From contig NC_030389.2 in NCBI RefSeq assembly GCF_001625215.2, positions 1,834,930-1,898,929 on the forward strand: a DNA stretch of 64,000 bases, read 5' to 3'. Made by a program: the position numbers and the translations under genes. The notes beneath the pieces are model-generated. The model did not search any database, had not been told where the DNA came from, and saw only the letters and a program-made list of their open reading frames with translations. Source of the stretch: Daucus carota subsp. sativus. Lineage: Eukaryota; Streptophyta; Magnoliopsida; Apiales; Apiaceae. This document shows, piece by piece, positions 11,463 through 21,509 of the stretch. Each line of letters opens with the position of its first letter. Within the stretch, counting starts at the first letter, position 1.

Positions 11463-13433
11463 ATGGCTGATAACTTTCAGGGAAAGTCCGATTTTAGAGC
11501 TCCTCTCCTCACGGGTTCTGACAACTACAATTGGTGGAAAGGCCAAATGGAGGCTCATCTATCCAGAGATCCCCTAATGCAAAGAGTTGTGCAAAGAGGT
11601 CCTTATGAATATCGTGATAGCGATGGCAAAGTCAAGGACGTTGATGTTCTCACAGCGGACGAGCTATCAAAGGTTGCTGCCAATGGAAAAGCAAGGAGTA
11701 CATTAATCAATGGGCTGAATCAAGCCGAATATGACAAGGTCTCTTCTCTCAAATCTGCAAAAGAAATTTGGGATGCATTGGAGACATATCACGAAGGCTC
11801 AAAGGCGTTAAAGAAAGTCAAGCTCGGGAAGCTTATGAAAGAATTTGGAAGCTTTGCTATCAAGAAGGGAGAATCCATTCGAGAAAGCCAAGCTAGATTC
11901 CAAGTCACTCTCAACAGCCTTGAAAGACTTGGCAAAAAGATTCCTCAATCCGAAATCAACATGAATATTCTAAATGCAGTTCCATTCGAATATGGTGCCA
12001 AGGTCACAGCATTGGAGTCAGCTCTCAATATTGATACTATGGATCACCTGGCTATATTTGCTGAGTTGGAACAATTTGAAGCTAAGATTGAAGCTAACAG
12101 CTCAGAAAGCAGCAAGCTGCCAACAGAGAAAATGAAGAATCTTGCACTGCACTCCTCTATCAGCAAGCTGGAAACAGATGAGGAAACAGAATCAGATGAG
12201 GATCTAGCTCTTATGTCCAGGAAAATCAAGAGAATGATTGAAAAGAAAAACAAAATGAAGCGTGAAAAGGGCAAAGCTTTTGGTGCAAAGAAAGATCCAA
12301 AGGATGATGCATGTTTTGAATGTGGCAAGAAAGGGCATTTCAAAAGGGATTGCTACAAGCTAAAGAACAAGTCAAAGCCGCCTAGACAGCAAGCTGATTT
12401 TAAGAACAAAAAGAAATCCAAGGCACTTCTAACTTGGAGTGATGATGAAGATGAGTCAGCTTCTGATGATTCTAGTGATGAGATGGTGAATTTGGCTCTT
12501 GTTGGTCTCGATGGCTCAATTGATACAACGGATTCAGATACGGACACTAATAGTGAGGTAAACTCTATTAATTCTGAATTACATACTATTGATACAACTA
12601 CTTGTGAACTAACCATGCAGGATAAGAGTTGTTTATCAATAATGGAACTCATTGATCTGAAGAATGAGAACTATGAGCTCGAGAAAGAAAATGTTCATTT
12701 GAAGAAAGTCATTGGTGATTTCTTGAATGAAAAGAGTGCCAAAGCTAGTAGTGGAATCATTGCTACCCTCAAGGAACAGATCTCACAACTTGAAGGGAAC
12801 AACATGCAAATCCAAAGAAGGAATGATACACTCATGAAGGAACTCAGCTCGCTGAGAGCAGATCTTAAAGCTAAGGATGCAAGCTTGGAGGCATTCGAGT
12901 TAAGCAAATCCCAAAGCTTAGCCGAAATCTCTATTCAAGCTGAAAAGATCAAGTCATTGGAGCAAGAAGTCAAAGATCTTCAGAAAGCCATGGGAAAGTT
13001 TGTTCAAGGAGAAGAAAGTCTCAAATCTATATTGAAACAAGCTAAAGGTTCTCATGACAAAGGAGGCATTGGTGCAACTTCTACATCCACTTCTTCAATG
13101 AAATATGAAGGGAAAAATGGCATTCCATACAATTATGCCATGCCTTGGGTGACTTGTCACAAGTGTGGAAAGAAGGGCCATCTTGCTAATAATTGTCCAA
13201 TGAAGAATTCTCAATCAGCAAGCTGGGGAAGGAAGTCAGCTCACTGGCAGTATGCTGACAACAGAAACAGACAGAAGACAGCTCCAAGACAGTATGCTGA
13301 TAAGACCAGCAGAACATGGAAGAAGAGTTCTAAAGTGGTCCAAATGTGGATCAAGAAATCTGATCTTAATGTTCTATATGTTTTATCAACTAACACTGCT
13401 GGACCCAACAAAATTTGGGTACCAAAACGTTGA
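11463..13433 (+). CDS. gag: Gag polyprotein of the Copia element
   Basis: Capsid/nucleocapsid protein of 656 aa that would form the cytoplasmic virus-like particle. The start is the ATG at 11463; the frame is open further upstream only through the primer binding site, so the earlier codons are not used. The N-terminal half is a retrotransposon Gag domain (GSDNYNWWKGQMEAHL near residues 18-35). Two CCHC zinc knuckles are visible: CFECGKKGHFKRDC at 284-297 and CHKCGKKGHLANNC at 565-578. Between them are acidic serine-rich stretches (about 340-395) and a long heptad-like coiled coil (about 400-540). A second knuckle so far from the first is unusual. It ends in TGA at 13431, with pol starting in another frame. 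Confidence 0.9.
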   Translation: MADNFQGKSDFRAPLLTGSDNYNWWKGQMEAHLSRDPLMQRVVQRGPYEYRDSDGKVKDVDVLTADELSKVAANGKARSTLINGLNQAEYDKVSSLKSAKEIWDALETYHEGSKALKKVKLGKLMKEFGSFAIKKGESIRESQARFQVTLNSLERLGKKIPQSEINMNILNAVPFEYGAKVTALESALNIDTMDHLAIFAELEQFEAKIEANSSESSKLPTEKMKNLALHSSISKLETDEETESDEDLALMSRKIKRMIEKKNKMKREKGKAFGAKKDPKDDACFECGKKGHFKRDCYKLKNKSKPPRQQADFKNKKKSKALLTWSDDEDESASDDSSDEMVNLALVGLDGSIDTTDSDTDTNSEVNSINSELHTIDTTTCELTMQDKSCLSIMELIDLKNENYELEKENVHLKKVIGDFLNEKSAKASSGIIATLKEQISQLEGNNMQIQRRNDTLMKELSSLRADLKAKDASLEAFELSKSQSLAEISIQAEKIKSLEQEVKDLQKAMGKFVQGEESLKSILKQAKGSHDKGGIGATSTSTSSMKYEGKNGIPYNYAMPWVTCHKCGKKGHLANNCPMKNSQSASWGRKSAHWQYADNRNRQKTAPRQYADKTSRTWKKSSKVVQMWIKKSDLNVLYVLSTNTAGPNKIWVPKR

Positions 13434-13455
13434 GTTGTTTGTGTTTGTTTTGTAG

Positions 13456-16400
13456 GTTTGTCTCGTGTCTAAAGTAAAGCCAAATCAATGGATATTGGAT
13501 AGTGGATGCACTAGGCACATGAGTGGAGACAAATCTCAGTTTCTAAGCTTGAAGATGAAGAAGGGTGGACGTGTCACAATTGGTGATAGCAAAACTCTTC
13601 CTATTCTTGGCAAAGGAACTATAGGTAATAGTATCATTTCTATCAACAAAGTACAATATGTTAAAGGTCTTACTTATAACTTGCTTAGTATAAGTCAGTT
13701 ATTTGATGATGGTCATATTGTTAACTTTGGTAAGGATGAATGTACTATACTTGTTGGTGCTAACAAAACTCCTCTAGTTGCAAAACGAGAAGGAAATATA
13801 TATGTTTTGAACTTTGAAGAACAGGAGGCAGGTGTTTGTTTAGCAGCTGTGGATAATAATCCAGAAATTTGGCATAGGAGGCTTGGACATGCTCATATGG
13901 ATCATCTCAGCAAGCTGTCAGCAAAGAAGCTTGTTCGAGGACTACCAAAGCTTAAGTATGTCAAAATGGAGACGTGTTCTGCTTGTCAATTGGGAAAGCA
14001 AACAAGGACTCCACATAAGGCAAAGAAAATGGTATCTACTTCTAAACCTTTAGAGCTTCTTCACTTGGATCTATTTGGTCCCGAAGCTTATAAGAGTATT
14101 GGAGGTAAACAATATGCCTTTGTTATAATTGATGATTATTCTAGATTCACTTGGGTATTATTCTTGCGTACTAAAGATTGTGCTTTTAGTGAATTTGAGA
14201 AGCTAATCAAGTTGCTTGAGAACAAACTAGATACAAGACTTGTAGGTATTCGAAGTGATCATGGTGGGGAATTCCAAAAAGACTTCATTACTTATTGTGA
14301 AGAAAGAGGAATCTCACATGAGTTCTCAGCACCTCGTACACCTCAGCAAAATGGAGTTGTAGAGCGTAAGAACAGGTCCTTACAAGAAACAGCTAGGACA
14401 TTGCTGCAGGAGAGCAAGCTGCCAAGAAGCTTTTGGGCAGAAGCTGTCAACACAGCATGCTATGTTCTTAACAGAGTGCTTATCAGGCCAATTCTCAACA
14501 AGACTCCTTATGAATTGCTAAGGAAAAAGAAGCCTAACATCAGCTATTTCAAGGTTTTTGGATCTAAGTGCTTCGTTCTCAAAACCATTGATAGGGATGG
14601 TAAATTCGACTCTAAATCTTATGAAGCTATATTTTTGGGATATTCTTTAACAAGTCGTGCTTATAGAGTGTATAATCTTGCTAAACATACTGTTGAAGAG
14701 TCTATTGATGTTTCATTTCAAGAGTCTACTGATGATCTTGCAAGGGATGAGGAAGAATGTGCAGGTACAGGTACTAGCAGCAAGCTGACAGTGAAGGAAA
14801 CTGGAAATCAGCAAGCTGACAAGTCAACTGCCACAACTTCAGAAGGCAATAAAGCTACTGAATCCACTCCATCTCTTGAAGAAACTTTGGATAAGATGTC
14901 AAAGCTTTCATTGGATGAATCCAGAGGTCAAACTTCATCAGCAAGCCAAAATGTTGTTGATCAGACTCCTCCTAGGCAGACTACAAGGAATGAAGAGGTC
15001 ATAGCTCAACATAATCTACCAAAGTCAACTAGAACAGTGAAGAATCATCCTCCTCAGTTGATCATTGGAGATAAATCAGCTGGAATCAAGACAAGGAAAG
15101 CTCAAGCCAACATTTGTGCTTATGCTGCCTTTATAGCTCAAGAGGAACCAAAGAATGTTCAAGAAGCTTTACAAGATGAAAATTGGATCATGGCAATGCA
15201 AGAAGAACTCAACCAATTTGAAAGATGTGATGTTTGGGAACTTGTAGATCCACCAGAGGATGCTTCAATTGTTGGAACCAAATGGGTGTTCAAGAATAAA
15301 GTTGATGAATTTGGTACTATCACTCGAAACAAAGCTAGACTTGTTGCACAAGGATACAATCAGCAAGAAGGAATTGATTTTGATCAAACATATGCTCCGG
15401 TTGCAAGATTGGAATCTATTAGGATGCTATTATCATTTGCATGCTACAAGAAGTTCAAGCTACATCAAATGGATGTCAAAAGTGCATTCTTAAATGGATA
15501 TCTAAAGGAAGAAGTCTATGTCAAGCAACCACCAGGATTCGAGGATGAAAAATATCCAAACCGTGTCTACAAGCTCAAGAAAGCACTATATGGATTAAGG
15601 CAAGCACCTCGGTCATGGTATGAAAGGTTAAGTGAATTTTTGATCAAAAATGGTTTCATTAGAGGTAAAATTGATCCTACTTTGTTTACTATCTTTAAAG
15701 GTCAAGATATATTAGTTGTTCAAATATATGTAGATGATATTATATTTGGATCTACTAATGATTCTTTGTGTAAGTGGTTTTCAAAGTGCATGCATAGTGA
15801 GTTTGACATGAGCATGATGGGAGAGCTCAATTATTTCTTGGGGCTCCAAATTAAACAAACTCCAGAAGGAATTTATGTGCATCAATCCAAGTATATCAAG
15901 AATCTACTCAAAAGATTTGGATATGAGAATATCAAGGCGAAAACAACACCGATGAGCGTTGTCAGCAAGCTGACAGCAGACGAAAATGGTAAAGATGTTG
16001 ATATTCGAATGTATAGAGGTATGATTGGAAGTTTACTTTATCTTACAGCCTCTAGACCTGATATTATGTATAGTGTTTGTGTTTGTGCTAGATTTCAAGC
16101 AAAACCAAAGGATTCTCACTTACAAGCTGTTAAAAGAATATTTAAATATTTAAGTGGAACTATTTCTTTGGGCTTATTCTATCCTATCACAAATGCTTTT
16201 GATCTTGTTGGGTATAGTGATGCAGATTATGCAGGTAGTCAAACTGATAGAAAAAGTACAAGTGGTGTTTGTGCATTTTTGGGTCAAAGCTTAGTTTCTT
16301 GGTTAAGCAAGAAGCAAACTTCAGTTGCTCTATCTACGGCTGAGGGGGAGTATTTAGCAGCTGGTAGCTGTTGCTCTCAAATGCTATGGATGAGACAACA

Positions 16401-16680
16401 ATTGAAGGACTTTGGAATCAAATGCAAGCAAACTCCTATCTTTTGTGACAACACAAGTACAATCAACATTTCAGAAAATCCAGTCAATCATTCAAGGACA
16501 AAGCATATTGATGTTCGACATCATTTTCTGAGAGACAATGTTGCAAAGGGTGCTGTCAAGTTAATTTTTGTGGCTACAGCAGATCAGCTAGCTGACATTT
16601 TCACAAAACCTCTTCCTGAAGAACGATATATCGTGCTGAGAAGGGAATTGGGTATGTGTGATGTGCAGTCAGCAAGCTAA
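13456..16680 (+). CDS. pol: Pol polyprotein (PR-INT-RT-RH) of the Copia element
   Basis: Open for more than 1,070 codons. Counting from a GTG codon at 13465: aspartic protease motif DSG at residues 12-14; GAG-pre-integrase zinc finger ([14 protein letters not shown]) at about 137-175; integrase D,D,E residues in [14 protein letters not shown] and NGVVERKN (about 200-300); reverse transcriptase with YVDD at about 755-758; RNase H from GYSDADYAG (about 915) to [10 protein letters not shown] and DNTSTINI. The frame is +1 relative to gag. It opens after a TAG at 13453-13455, and no ATG precedes the protease motif; the first is in RHMSGD, behind the active site. Expression therefore needs recoding or splicing, or the copy is slightly damaged. 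Otherwise the reading frame is intact. Confidence 0.92.
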   Translation, partial: VCLVSKVKPNQWILDSGCTRHMSGDKSQFLSLKMKKGGRVTIGDSKTLPILGKGTIGNSIISINKVQYVKGLTYNLLSISQLFDDGHIVNFGKDECTILVGANKTPLVAKREGNIYVLNFEEQEAGVCLAAVDNNPEIWHRRLGHAHMDHLSKLSAKKLVRGLPKLKYVKMETCSACQLGKQTRTPHKAKKMVSTSKPLELLHLDLFGPEAYKSIGGKQYAFVIIDDYSRFTWVLFLRTKDCAFSEFEKLIKLLENKLDTRLVGIRSDHGGEFQKDFITYCEERGISHEFSAPRTPQQNGVVERKNRSLQETARTLLQESKLPRSFWAEAVNTACYVLNRVLIRPILNKTPYELLRKKKPNISYFKVFGSKCFVLKTIDRDGKFDSKSYEAIFLGYSLTSRAYRVYNLAKHTVEESIDVSFQESTDDLARDEEECAGTGTSSKLTVKETGNQQADKSTATTSEGNKATESTPSLEETLDKMSKLSLDESRGQTSSASQNVVDQTPPRQTTRNEEVIAQHNLPKSTRTVKNHPPQLIIGDKSAGIKTRKAQANICAYAAFIAQEEPKNVQEALQDENWIMAMQEELNQFERCDVWELVDPPEDASIVGTKWVFKNKVDEFGTITRNKARLVAQGYNQQEGIDFDQTYAPVARLESIRMLLSFACYKKFKLHQMDVKSAFLNGYLKEEVYVKQPPGFEDEKYPNRVYKLKKALYGLRQAPRSWYERLSEFLIKNGFIRGKIDPTLFTIFKGQDILVVQIYVDDIIFGSTNDSLCKWFSKCMHSEFDMSMMGELNYFLGLQIKQTPEGIYVHQSKYIKNLLKRFGYENIKAKTTPMSVVSKLTADENGKDVDIRMYRGMIGSLLYLTASRPDIMYSVCVCARFQAKPKDSHLQAVKRIFKYLSGTISLGLFYPITNAFDLVGYSDADYAGSQTDRKSTSGVCAFLGQSLVSWLSKKQTSVALSTAEGEYLAAGSCCSQMLWMRQQLKDFGIKCKQTPIFCDNTSTINISENPVNHSRTKHIDVRHHFLRDNVAKGAVKLIFVATADQLADIFTKPLPEERYIVLRRELGMCDVQSAS

Positions 16681-16888
16681 TAAGCTTGGTCCGGGTACTC
16701 TCAGTTATTATGACCATTATGTGCTGATTTTCTACCCTTTTGATGATTAAGGGGGAGAAAATTTAGGAACCTGGTTTGTGTTGTGAATGTTATATCTGTT
16801 GTATAGTTTAATGTTATAAGATTGCTATATTCAGGGGGAGTATTATTACTTTTCCTAAATATAGTGTAATCATCAAAAAGGGGGAGAT
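16681..16888 (+). other. 3' leader with polypurine tract
   Basis: Non-coding stretch between pol and the 3' LTR. It carries three purine tracts with a GGGGGAG core: AAGGGGGAGAAAA near 16749, CAGGGGGAG near 16832, and the true polypurine tract AAAAAGGGGGAGAT at 16875-16888, directly next to the LTR. Repeated tracts of this kind are known from SIRE-type elements. Confidence 0.8.
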
Positions 16889-18089
16889 TGATACTCTCGA
16901 GATTTTGATGATCACACTAACAGCAACTTGATAACATAAAACTGTACTCTGGTAGCTAGCTGAGAACGAGATTATAACTGTGCTAACAGCTAATGTCTTT
17001 TGAAGTTATCATTGTTCAGTCAGCAAGCTTACAGGAATATTGACAGACTATCAGCAAGCTCACAGCGTGAACAGAATAACAGATGGATAAGAATCAAAGT
17101 CGAAAAGCAAGGAGATTTATTAGGAATCGATTTGTAAGGACTTTAATATTTATATATGACTTATATAAATATTAGAGCTCAGTTTTAAATTAGTATTTCA
17201 AACAAAAACGATTTCCTAACTTATAGGAGTGTTTATCTCTTTCGATCTTATCTCTAAAACTACTCCTATTTGAATTCAAATTATGGTTTTATAAATAAAC
17301 GTTTACTGAGTTGTTTCAAACGTCTTTATGCTCTTACTCAGTAAAGATAACATTATTCAAACGTTCATTATTCAAGCAAATTAAACGTGAGGTTGTTGAA
17401 CCAAGAACGTTGGATAGTTTGTTGAGTTATGACCGTTTGGAATGATGGTATATAAACTTGAGTGTGGTTTCCGTTTTGGTAGAGAACAAGAACACACATC
17501 AAGTTTCTGAAATACAACACACTTACATTGCAAAATCTTTACTTGAGCTCTAGTACTTATATTCGATTATATATCTATATTGAGTTCATAGTTTCGGTTG
17601 TATTACACTCACACATTGTATTGTTCAAAGTGTAATGGTTTGTTGCTGTGTATCGAGCTTGTGAAACAAGGGAACAAGGGGACTAGTTAGCTAGAAGAGT
17701 ATACTTGGGAAGTATAGGTCTTGGAGAGCTTTTGGTTCGTGGTTCAGGGGTTTCAGCAAGCTGATAACAGGAACAAGGGATAAAGGGAGTTATATTATTG
17801 AATCATTGTAATTGTTAACATTATTGATTAATAATATAATCTCTTACCAGTTGGTAGGGGACCAGGACGTAGACCATTAGGGTTAGGGGTCGAACCTGGC
17901 TAAAATTCTCTGTGTTGCTAGCTTACTGATTATATCTGTTTTGCATTGCATCTGCATTGTTAGCTAGCTGACTGTTTACTCTGAAATTAACAGCAAGCTG
18001 TCAGTGACAGTATAAATATTCGGTAACATTAAAAATCGGTCATATTAGCCATAACACCTATTCACCCCCCCTCTAGGTGTGTAATTTCA
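16889..18089 (+). repeat. 3' LTR
   Basis: 1,201 bp, same length and apparently the same sequence as the 5' LTR. Its TATA box is at 17449-17456, so transcription could read out to the right into the UGT copy whose ATG is at 18300. Confidence 0.97.
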
Positions 18090-18178
18090 TAGTATTCATA
18101 AATAATATATATAATAGATTCAATTTTTTTGAAATACACAAAAAAATAAAGGTCATATAAAATAAGACGAACGGAGTA
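18090..18178. mobile_element. MITE, right half
   Basis: It starts with the duplicated TAGTA and ends AAAATAAGACGAACGGAGTA, the inverted partner of the left end at 10099. It now forms most of the sequence directly upstream of UGT copy 2. Confidence 0.8.
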
Positions 18179-18299
18179 TTACTATTTCAACAAGTTCAAT
18201 TATAAAAAATAGCCGAGACAAACACTCCTTCATATTTGTTTGTTTGATTTCAAGCAAAACCCACAAGCAGTTGACTCGTAAGTCTTGATCTTCGAAAAT

Positions 18300-19769
18300 A
18301 TGTCGAATGCTATGAAATCTCGAGATCTTGTTCATGTCTTACTAGTCTCTTTCCCTGCTCAAGGCCATGTCAACCCTCTACTCAGACTCGGCAACCTCCT
18401 TGCCTCCACAGGCCTCCTCGTCACCTTCTCGGCCCCCGAAAGTATCGGAAGCTCTATGAGAAAAGCTAACAAGAACATCGACGACCTCACTCAGGTCGGT
18501 GAAGGCATGATCCGGTTCGAGTTCTTCGATGACGGATTAGGCCAACACGATGATCCGAGACGCAATGATCTCGACACCTATATTCGGCATCTTGAGTTGC
18601 ACGGAAAAGAGGCCGTTACTAGATTTGTGGAAAAACATAACAAACAAGGCCAGCCCGTGGCGTGCCTCATCAACAATCCGTTCATTCCATGGGTCACTGA
18701 TATTGCTCATGACCTCAAAATCCCGAACGCGGTGCTTTGGGTACAATCTTGCGCTTGTTTATCCGCTTATTATCATTACTATAACAAATTGGCCATATTT
18801 CCGGATGAGACTAATCCGGAGATTGATGTCCAATTGCCATCCATGCCTTTGCTGAAACACGACGAGGTCCCTAGCTTCTTGCACCCTCATAGTCCTTACA
18901 CTGTTTTAGGAAGAGCAATCTTAGGCCAGTTCAAGAATTTGTCGAAAACGTTTTGTGTGCTCATAGAAACATTTGAAGAACTCGAAAGTGAGCTCGTTGA
19001 TTACATGTCAAAATTCTGCCTCATCAAACCTATTGGTCCATTATTCAAGAATCCTAAATCTTCGAACTCTAGCATCCAAGGCGATTTCATAAAAGCCGAC
19101 GATTGCCTCAGTTTCTTGGACTCCAAGGAACCCGCGTCAGTTGTGTACATATCATTCGGCAGTGTTGTTGCTCTAAGTCAAGAACAAGCCGAGGAAATTG
19201 CTTTCGGGCTTCTGAATTCGGGTGTTTCGTTTTTGTGGGTTTTAAGGCCGCCTCACCCGAATTTCGACCCTGTAATTCTCCCCGAAACTTTTTTGGAAAA
19301 AATTGGCGAACGTGGAAAAATTGTGCAATGGTGCGCGCAAAAAGAAGTCCTCCAACACCCATCCGTGGCCTATTTTGTAACGCATTGCGGATGGAACTCG
19401 ACGTTGGAGGCGATTACTAGCGGCGTCCCGGTGGTGGCCTTTCCAGCATGGGGTGATCAAGTGACGAATGCAAAGTACTTGGTTGAAGTGTTACACTTGG
19501 GAGTTAGACTAAGTAGAGGTGACCAAACTGAAAAAGTTGCGATTTCGAGGGACCGAATTGAAAATTGCTTGAAAGAGGCTTTTGGACCTAAGGCAGCTGA
19601 GCTGAAAAAAAATGCACTCAAGTGGAAGCAAGTGGCGGAGGAAGGGGTGGCTGAGGGTGGCTCATCAGATCGGAATTTGAAAGACTTTGTGGACAAAATT
19701 AGAGACGTATCAAAGTTGGGTGGGGTTGATGTGAACCCCCTTGTTGTGAATGAAAAATCCCGCACGTAA
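18300..19769 (+). CDS. UGT84A-like: UDP-glycosyltransferase, UGT84A type (copy 2)
   Basis: 489 aa, intronless, with the same acyl-glucose ester-forming role expected as for the other copies. Catalytic His is H23 in [10 protein letters not shown]. The PSPG box is at residues 344-387 (WCAQKEVLQHPSVAYF to PAWGDQ). The start is ATG 18300; the second ATG at 18312 (MKSRDLVHV) is also possible because other copies begin close to the DLVHV block. The C-terminal tail VSKLGGVDVNPLVVN is longer than in copies 3 and 4 and matches copy 5 in part. The C-terminal third is nearly the same as copy 3 (TEKVAISRDRIE, CLKEAFGPKAAELKK), whereas the N-terminal half resembles copy 5 (TRFVEKHNK, KLAIFPDE). A retrotransposon has replaced everything beyond 210 bp upstream. 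Confidence 0.95.
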   Translation: MSNAMKSRDLVHVLLVSFPAQGHVNPLLRLGNLLASTGLLVTFSAPESIGSSMRKANKNIDDLTQVGEGMIRFEFFDDGLGQHDDPRRNDLDTYIRHLELHGKEAVTRFVEKHNKQGQPVACLINNPFIPWVTDIAHDLKIPNAVLWVQSCACLSAYYHYYNKLAIFPDETNPEIDVQLPSMPLLKHDEVPSFLHPHSPYTVLGRAILGQFKNLSKTFCVLIETFEELESELVDYMSKFCLIKPIGPLFKNPKSSNSSIQGDFIKADDCLSFLDSKEPASVVYISFGSVVALSQEQAEEIAFGLLNSGVSFLWVLRPPHPNFDPVILPETFLEKIGERGKIVQWCAQKEVLQHPSVAYFVTHCGWNSTLEAITSGVPVVAFPAWGDQVTNAKYLVEVLHLGVRLSRGDQTEKVAISRDRIENCLKEAFGPKAAELKKNALKWKQVAEEGVAEGGSSDRNLKDFVDKIRDVSKLGGVDVNPLVVNEKSRT

Positions 19770-20004
19770 CTATCTTTAATTTTTATAAATAAGTCAAATA
19801 TTGTGTTGGTTGATGAAGTCTTCTTCCATGTTTTAATAATTAACATGGTAATTGTTGATGAATTATTCTTCCAAGTTTTAACGATCAACATGGTAATTTT
19901 GAGCCGTTACTGGGTTTTAAATTATTACTCATGATTGAAAATGACTTAATGTGATATGTGCAGTGTACATTTTTTGTTGGGATAGTTTTATATTATAAAT
20001 GATC
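19770..20004. other. 3' flank of UGT copy 2
   Basis: Presumed 3' UTR. A direct repeat of about 55 bp is present (GTTGATGAAGTCTTCTTCCA near 19808 and GTTGATGAATTATTCTTCCA near 19853, each followed by AGTTTTAA or TGTTTTAA and AACATGGTAAT). Confidence 0.5.
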
Positions 20005-20263
20005 TACTCCCTCAGTTTCCTTTTACATGCGCATTTTGGTTTTCGAAAAATCAAATTGACTAATTTTTGACTAAATATTATAAATTATCTATTCATTTAT
20101 ATAATCCGAAAGTTGCATATTAAAATAGACAAAATATAATTTCTAATGATATAATTTTTATTATTATTTTCAATTATATAACATATGTAAATTTCAGTCA
20201 AAATATAGTCAATTTAAATAATCAAAAATGAAAATGGACATATAAAAGTGGATGGAGGGAGTA
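20005..20263. mobile_element. MITE, CTCCCTCCGT-end family
   Basis: Left end TACTCCCTCAGTTTCCTTTT, right end GTGGATGGAGGGAGTA. The interior is shared with the element at 21246 (GAAAGTTG-TATTAAAATA, TTCTAATGATATAATTTTTA), so the two are siblings. Confidence 0.8.
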
Positions 20264-20482
20264 TAAGTTATTAAAACAACATACTAAGATATAAATTTAA
20301 GGGATCATTTATTTTAGTATTAAAGTTGATTTTTATTAAATAAGTCATAAAACAAAGTGAATCGATAAACAAATATATCATAGTAACTTCTAATTTTAAA
20401 TTAATTTTTAATTTATTTTTAATTTTAAACGGAGTCTTAACTTACGATCTGAAGAGTTATTTGTTAACTTAGAATCGGACAA

Positions 20483-21152
20483 GGGCAAGTTCAATAGGTT
20501 ACCTAAATATGGCACATTTAGATAACGTATCACAAAAATGATCGCTAACAGTACCTAAATCACTAGCACAACTCTAAATTTACTAGCCATTAACTATTTT
20601 ACATAACCATGTAGTCATTACCTATTCAATATTTATAAATAAAAAATTCATTTCTCTCTTTCTTTTATCTCTTTCATCCCTTTTCCCTTCTTTCCCTCAA
20701 ATTTATTATTAAAATAATAGTAGGGAACAAAAATAGAGATTATTATTAGAGTTGACACTAAAATTTGATTACTTAAATCACTATGACTCACTAAGACTCG
20801 TTAATTTATACTTCCTATGTCCCTCTCATTTCTTTACAGTTACTATTTTGAGATGTCCCTCTCATTTCTTTACGTTTATGTAAATAGTAAGTTTTTCTTA
20901 TTATTACACCCACTATCTTCCCCTACTATCTCATATTTAACAATAAAAACTACTATTACACCCATTACTTTCCTCCGCTATCTCAAATCTATTATTAAAT
21001 ATTGATAGATCCCATCATTTTACCGACTTTTCACTTTAATCATTTTTTATACATTATCTTGGTGTCTGTGTCACTCTCCAATGTAAACATTGATGGAGAC
21101 CGAGGGTGTATTATTAATAAGTAACAGCACAGGTCACATACTGGACTTGCTC
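20483..21152. mobile_element. MITE with GAGCAAGTCCA ends, hosting another MITE
   Basis: Left end GGGCAAGTTCAATAGG and right end CATACTGGACTTGCTC are inverted repeats of the family seen complete at 25233. The element contains the CTCCCTCCGT-type MITE at 20809-21110. Confidence 0.6.
20809..21110. mobile_element. MITE, CTCCCTCCGT-end family (nested)
   Basis: Left end TACTTCCTATGTCCCTCTCA, right end GAGACCGAGGGTGTA. Near the left end a 35-bp piece (ATGTCCCTCTCATTTCTTTAC) is duplicated in tandem. Confidence 0.6.
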
Positions 21153-21245
21153 TAACACTAACCCTTCCGTCGAGAATTGATGATAGCGCTTGACCATAAA
21201 TGCACACTTTTTTCGAGAGTAGAGTTAATGCTTACTGAATTGAGT

Positions 21246-21509
21246 TACTCCCTCCGTCCCTTTTTATATGTTTTCATTTGACTTTTGACCAGTCAAATCG
21301 ACCAAATTTTGATTAAAGATTACAAATTATCTCTTTATTATTTTCAAAATCTGAAAGTTGTATATTAAAATACACTAAATATACTTTCTAATGATATAAT
21401 TTTTATTATTTTTTGAATTATATGATATATGTAAAATTTCAGTCAAAATATAGTCAATTTGACTAGTCAAAAGTCAAACGGAAACATATAAAAGGGGACC
21501 GAGGGAGTA
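21246..21509. mobile_element. MITE, CTCCCTCCGT-end family
   Basis: Well preserved: TACTCCCTCCGTCCCTTTTT at the left, AAAAGGGGACCGAGGGAGTA at the right. Subterminal GTCAAATCGACCAAATTTTG and CAATTTGACTAGTCAAAAGTC are also inverted. Confidence 0.85.

Larger units (their letters stand above)
10203..18089 (+). mobile_element. Complete Ty1/Copia LTR retrotransposon
   Basis: A 7,887-bp element, LTR-PBS-gag-pol-PPT-LTR, flanked by a 5-bp target duplication TAGTA (10198-10202 and 18090-18094). The pol order is protease, integrase, reverse transcriptase, RNase H, which defines Copia. Both LTRs are 1,201 bp, start TG, end CA, and look identical by eye, so insertion is recent. The large gag with two zinc knuckles and the repeated GGGGGAG tracts before the 3' LTR suggest the SIRE/Maximus lineage, but no envelope-like ORF is present and the lineage call is tentative. 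It lies in the same orientation as the UGT84A copy 2 gene just downstream. Confidence 0.97.

Noticed and set aside
13419..13455. A 37-nt intron that would join gag and pol
   Set aside because: The boundaries and phase fit, but plant introns are very rarely below about 60-70 nt; kept only as one possibility in the boundary finding.
19103..19460. ORFs in other frames and on the opposite strand of the UGT genes
   Set aside because: They are shadows of the strongly conserved UGT coding sequence and recur at the same places in several copies.
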